From the NCBI GenBank assembly GCA_030754655.1, contig JASLZX010000032.1:1-5468 (forward strand): a stretch of DNA of 5,468 bases, read 5' to 3'. The notes under the pieces are model-generated. The model had not been told where the DNA came from. It did no database searches and was given only the letters and a program-made list of their open reading frames with translations. Below are positions 4,863 through 5,468 of the stretch, piece after piece. Numbering within the stretch: the stretch's first letter is position 1; each line of letters opens with the position of its first letter. The position numbers and the translations under genes were made by a program. This DNA is from UBA8886 sp002731655. Lineage in GTDB: Archaea > Thermoplasmatota > Poseidoniia > MGIII > CG-Epi1.

Positions 4863-5468
4863 ATGGAGCTCAAGCTCACGCCGGGCAAGGTCACCCTCCC
4901 GCAACTGAGGCGAATTGCACGCGAAGCGCCTACGCTGGTGCTCGCGACGGACTGCCGCGCTCGAGTTGACGCGGGCGCCGCAATCGTGCAGTCAGTGCTC
5001 GACCGCGGTGATACGGTATACGGTATACGGTCTCAATACCGGCTTCGGCGCCATGGCGCGCACGCGCATCGACGCAGAGAGCCTGCGCGAACTGCAGCGT
5101 AACCTAGTACTGTCGCACTGCACCGGCACCGGCGAGCCGCTCTGTACTGATGAGGTAGTGCCACTGGTGCTGTCGCTAAAGGTAATTACGCTCGCTTCGG
5201 GCAACTCCGGCGTGCGCTGGGAGCTAGTCAAGGCGCTACTAGCGCTCCATAACCATGCTATCTGGCCGGTCATCCCTGCCAAGGGCTCAGTCGGTGCATC
5301 GGGTGACCTAGCACCGCTAGCACACCTCGCGGCTGTGCTGCTGGGCGTAGGGGAGGTCCGCTGCAATGGGGAACTGCTCTCCGCCGCGGAAGGGCTGGAA
5401 CGGGCTGGGCTGGAGCCAATTGAACTGGGGCCCAAGGAGGGGCTGGCACTGCTCAACGGCACACAAGT
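4863..5468 (+). pseudogene. hutH: Histidine ammonia-lyase (HutH), frameshifted by a heptamer expansion and cut by the window end
   Basis: HutH deaminates L-histidine to trans-urocanate and ammonia, the first step of histidine degradation to glutamate. Frame 0 from ATG 4863 gives a typical N terminus (LTPGKVTLPQLRRIARE) up to GDTVYG, then shifts and stops at TAA 5100-5102. From 5029 frame +1 continues canonically to the window end: GLNTGFGAMARTRI, LQRNLVLSHCTGTGEPL, IPAKGSVGASGDLAPLAHL and LGPKEGLALLNGTQ. Removing one 7-base repeat joins the halves as DTVYGLNTGFG with active-site Tyr53, His83 and the Ala-Ser-Gly triad (143-145) that forms the MIO cofactor. This is 199 corrected residues of a family of about 500. 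SHxxGTGEPL and the overall pattern favour histidine over phenylalanine or tyrosine lyase. As written, the only restart in the good frame is ATG 5053, which would lose Tyr53. It may be a true pseudogene, a switchable gene or a sequencing/assembly error; downstream hut genes are not visible. Confidence 0.9.
5011..5031 (+). repeat. Heptanucleotide tandem repeat, ATACGGT x 3, inside hutH
   Basis: Three perfect head-to-tail copies of ATACGGT occupy 5011-5017, 5018-5024 and 5025-5031, exactly over the codons for the conserved TVYG motif. Seven is not a multiple of three, so each copy gained or lost changes the reading frame. Two copies (or five) keep hutH in frame; three do not. The repeat contains two GTATAC palindromes. 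Slipped-strand mispairing or an assembly/base-calling duplication could both make the extra copy. Confidence 0.95.

Noticed and set aside
4754..4894. N-terminal extension of the transaldolase frame to 4894
   Set aside because: The family starts at the (M)xFFIDTAD strand, encoded from 4753. The extension would overlap hutH head to head and would remove the promoter-like region.
5010..5037. Programmed +1 frameshifting as the explanation for the hutH frame break
   Set aside because: Shifting within the repeat would still leave two extra residues (YG) in the rigid active-site motif, and no typical +1 shift signal is visible. A repeat-copy change explains the sequence more simply.
5434..5440. AAGGAGG, a perfect Shine-Dalgarno-like sequence
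   Set aside because: It is inside hutH, encoding the conserved PKEG, and no start codon follows at a suitable distance.

Overview
The window is about 5.5 kb of GC-rich DNA (roughly 60-65% G+C by eye), densely coding, with short intergenic gaps and no RNA gene, mobile element or CRISPR array that I can see. No start codon has a well-placed Shine-Dalgarno sequence. Four starts instead carry an AT-rich hexamer about 20-28 bases upstream (three of them TTAAT), the layout of leaderless archaeal promoters. With the gene content, this makes a heterotrophic, possibly marine, euryarchaeon my best guess. It is an inference; a bacterium with few Shine-Dalgarno sites is not excluded.

Plus strand, left side: the last 21 codons of a peptide methionine sulfoxide reductase (MsrA) end at 66. 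A 1-pyrroline-5-carboxylate dehydrogenase of the long ALDH4 type (109-1731) follows, and 10 bases later a LysE-family amino-acid exporter (1742-2380). The last two look like one operon handling proline/ornithine-derived glutamate semialdehyde and amino-acid efflux.

Minus strand, middle: reading leftward from 4753 are a small transaldolase (TalC/FSA family, with transaldolase-type active-site residues), a 263-residue protein of short tandem repeats that I read as a seven-bladed propeller of unknown function (its GTG start overlaps the transaldolase TGA), and a 10-TM EamA/DMT transporter. The transporter converges on the lysE-like gene with only 3 bases between the stop codons.

Plus strand, right edge: histidine ammonia-lyase (hutH) diverges from the transaldolase across 109 bases and runs off the window. 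It is frameshifted by a third perfect copy of a heptamer (ATACGGT x3, 5011-5031). Two copies would restore a canonical HutH. This is the most striking sequence signal: a recent pseudogene, a heptamer contingency switch, or a sequence/assembly error.

Together the genes suggest amino-acid catabolism feeding glutamate (HutH, P5C dehydrogenase), amino-acid or metabolite transport (LysE, EamA) and pentose-phosphate sugar rearrangement (transaldolase). The repeat protein is the one gene without an assignable role.
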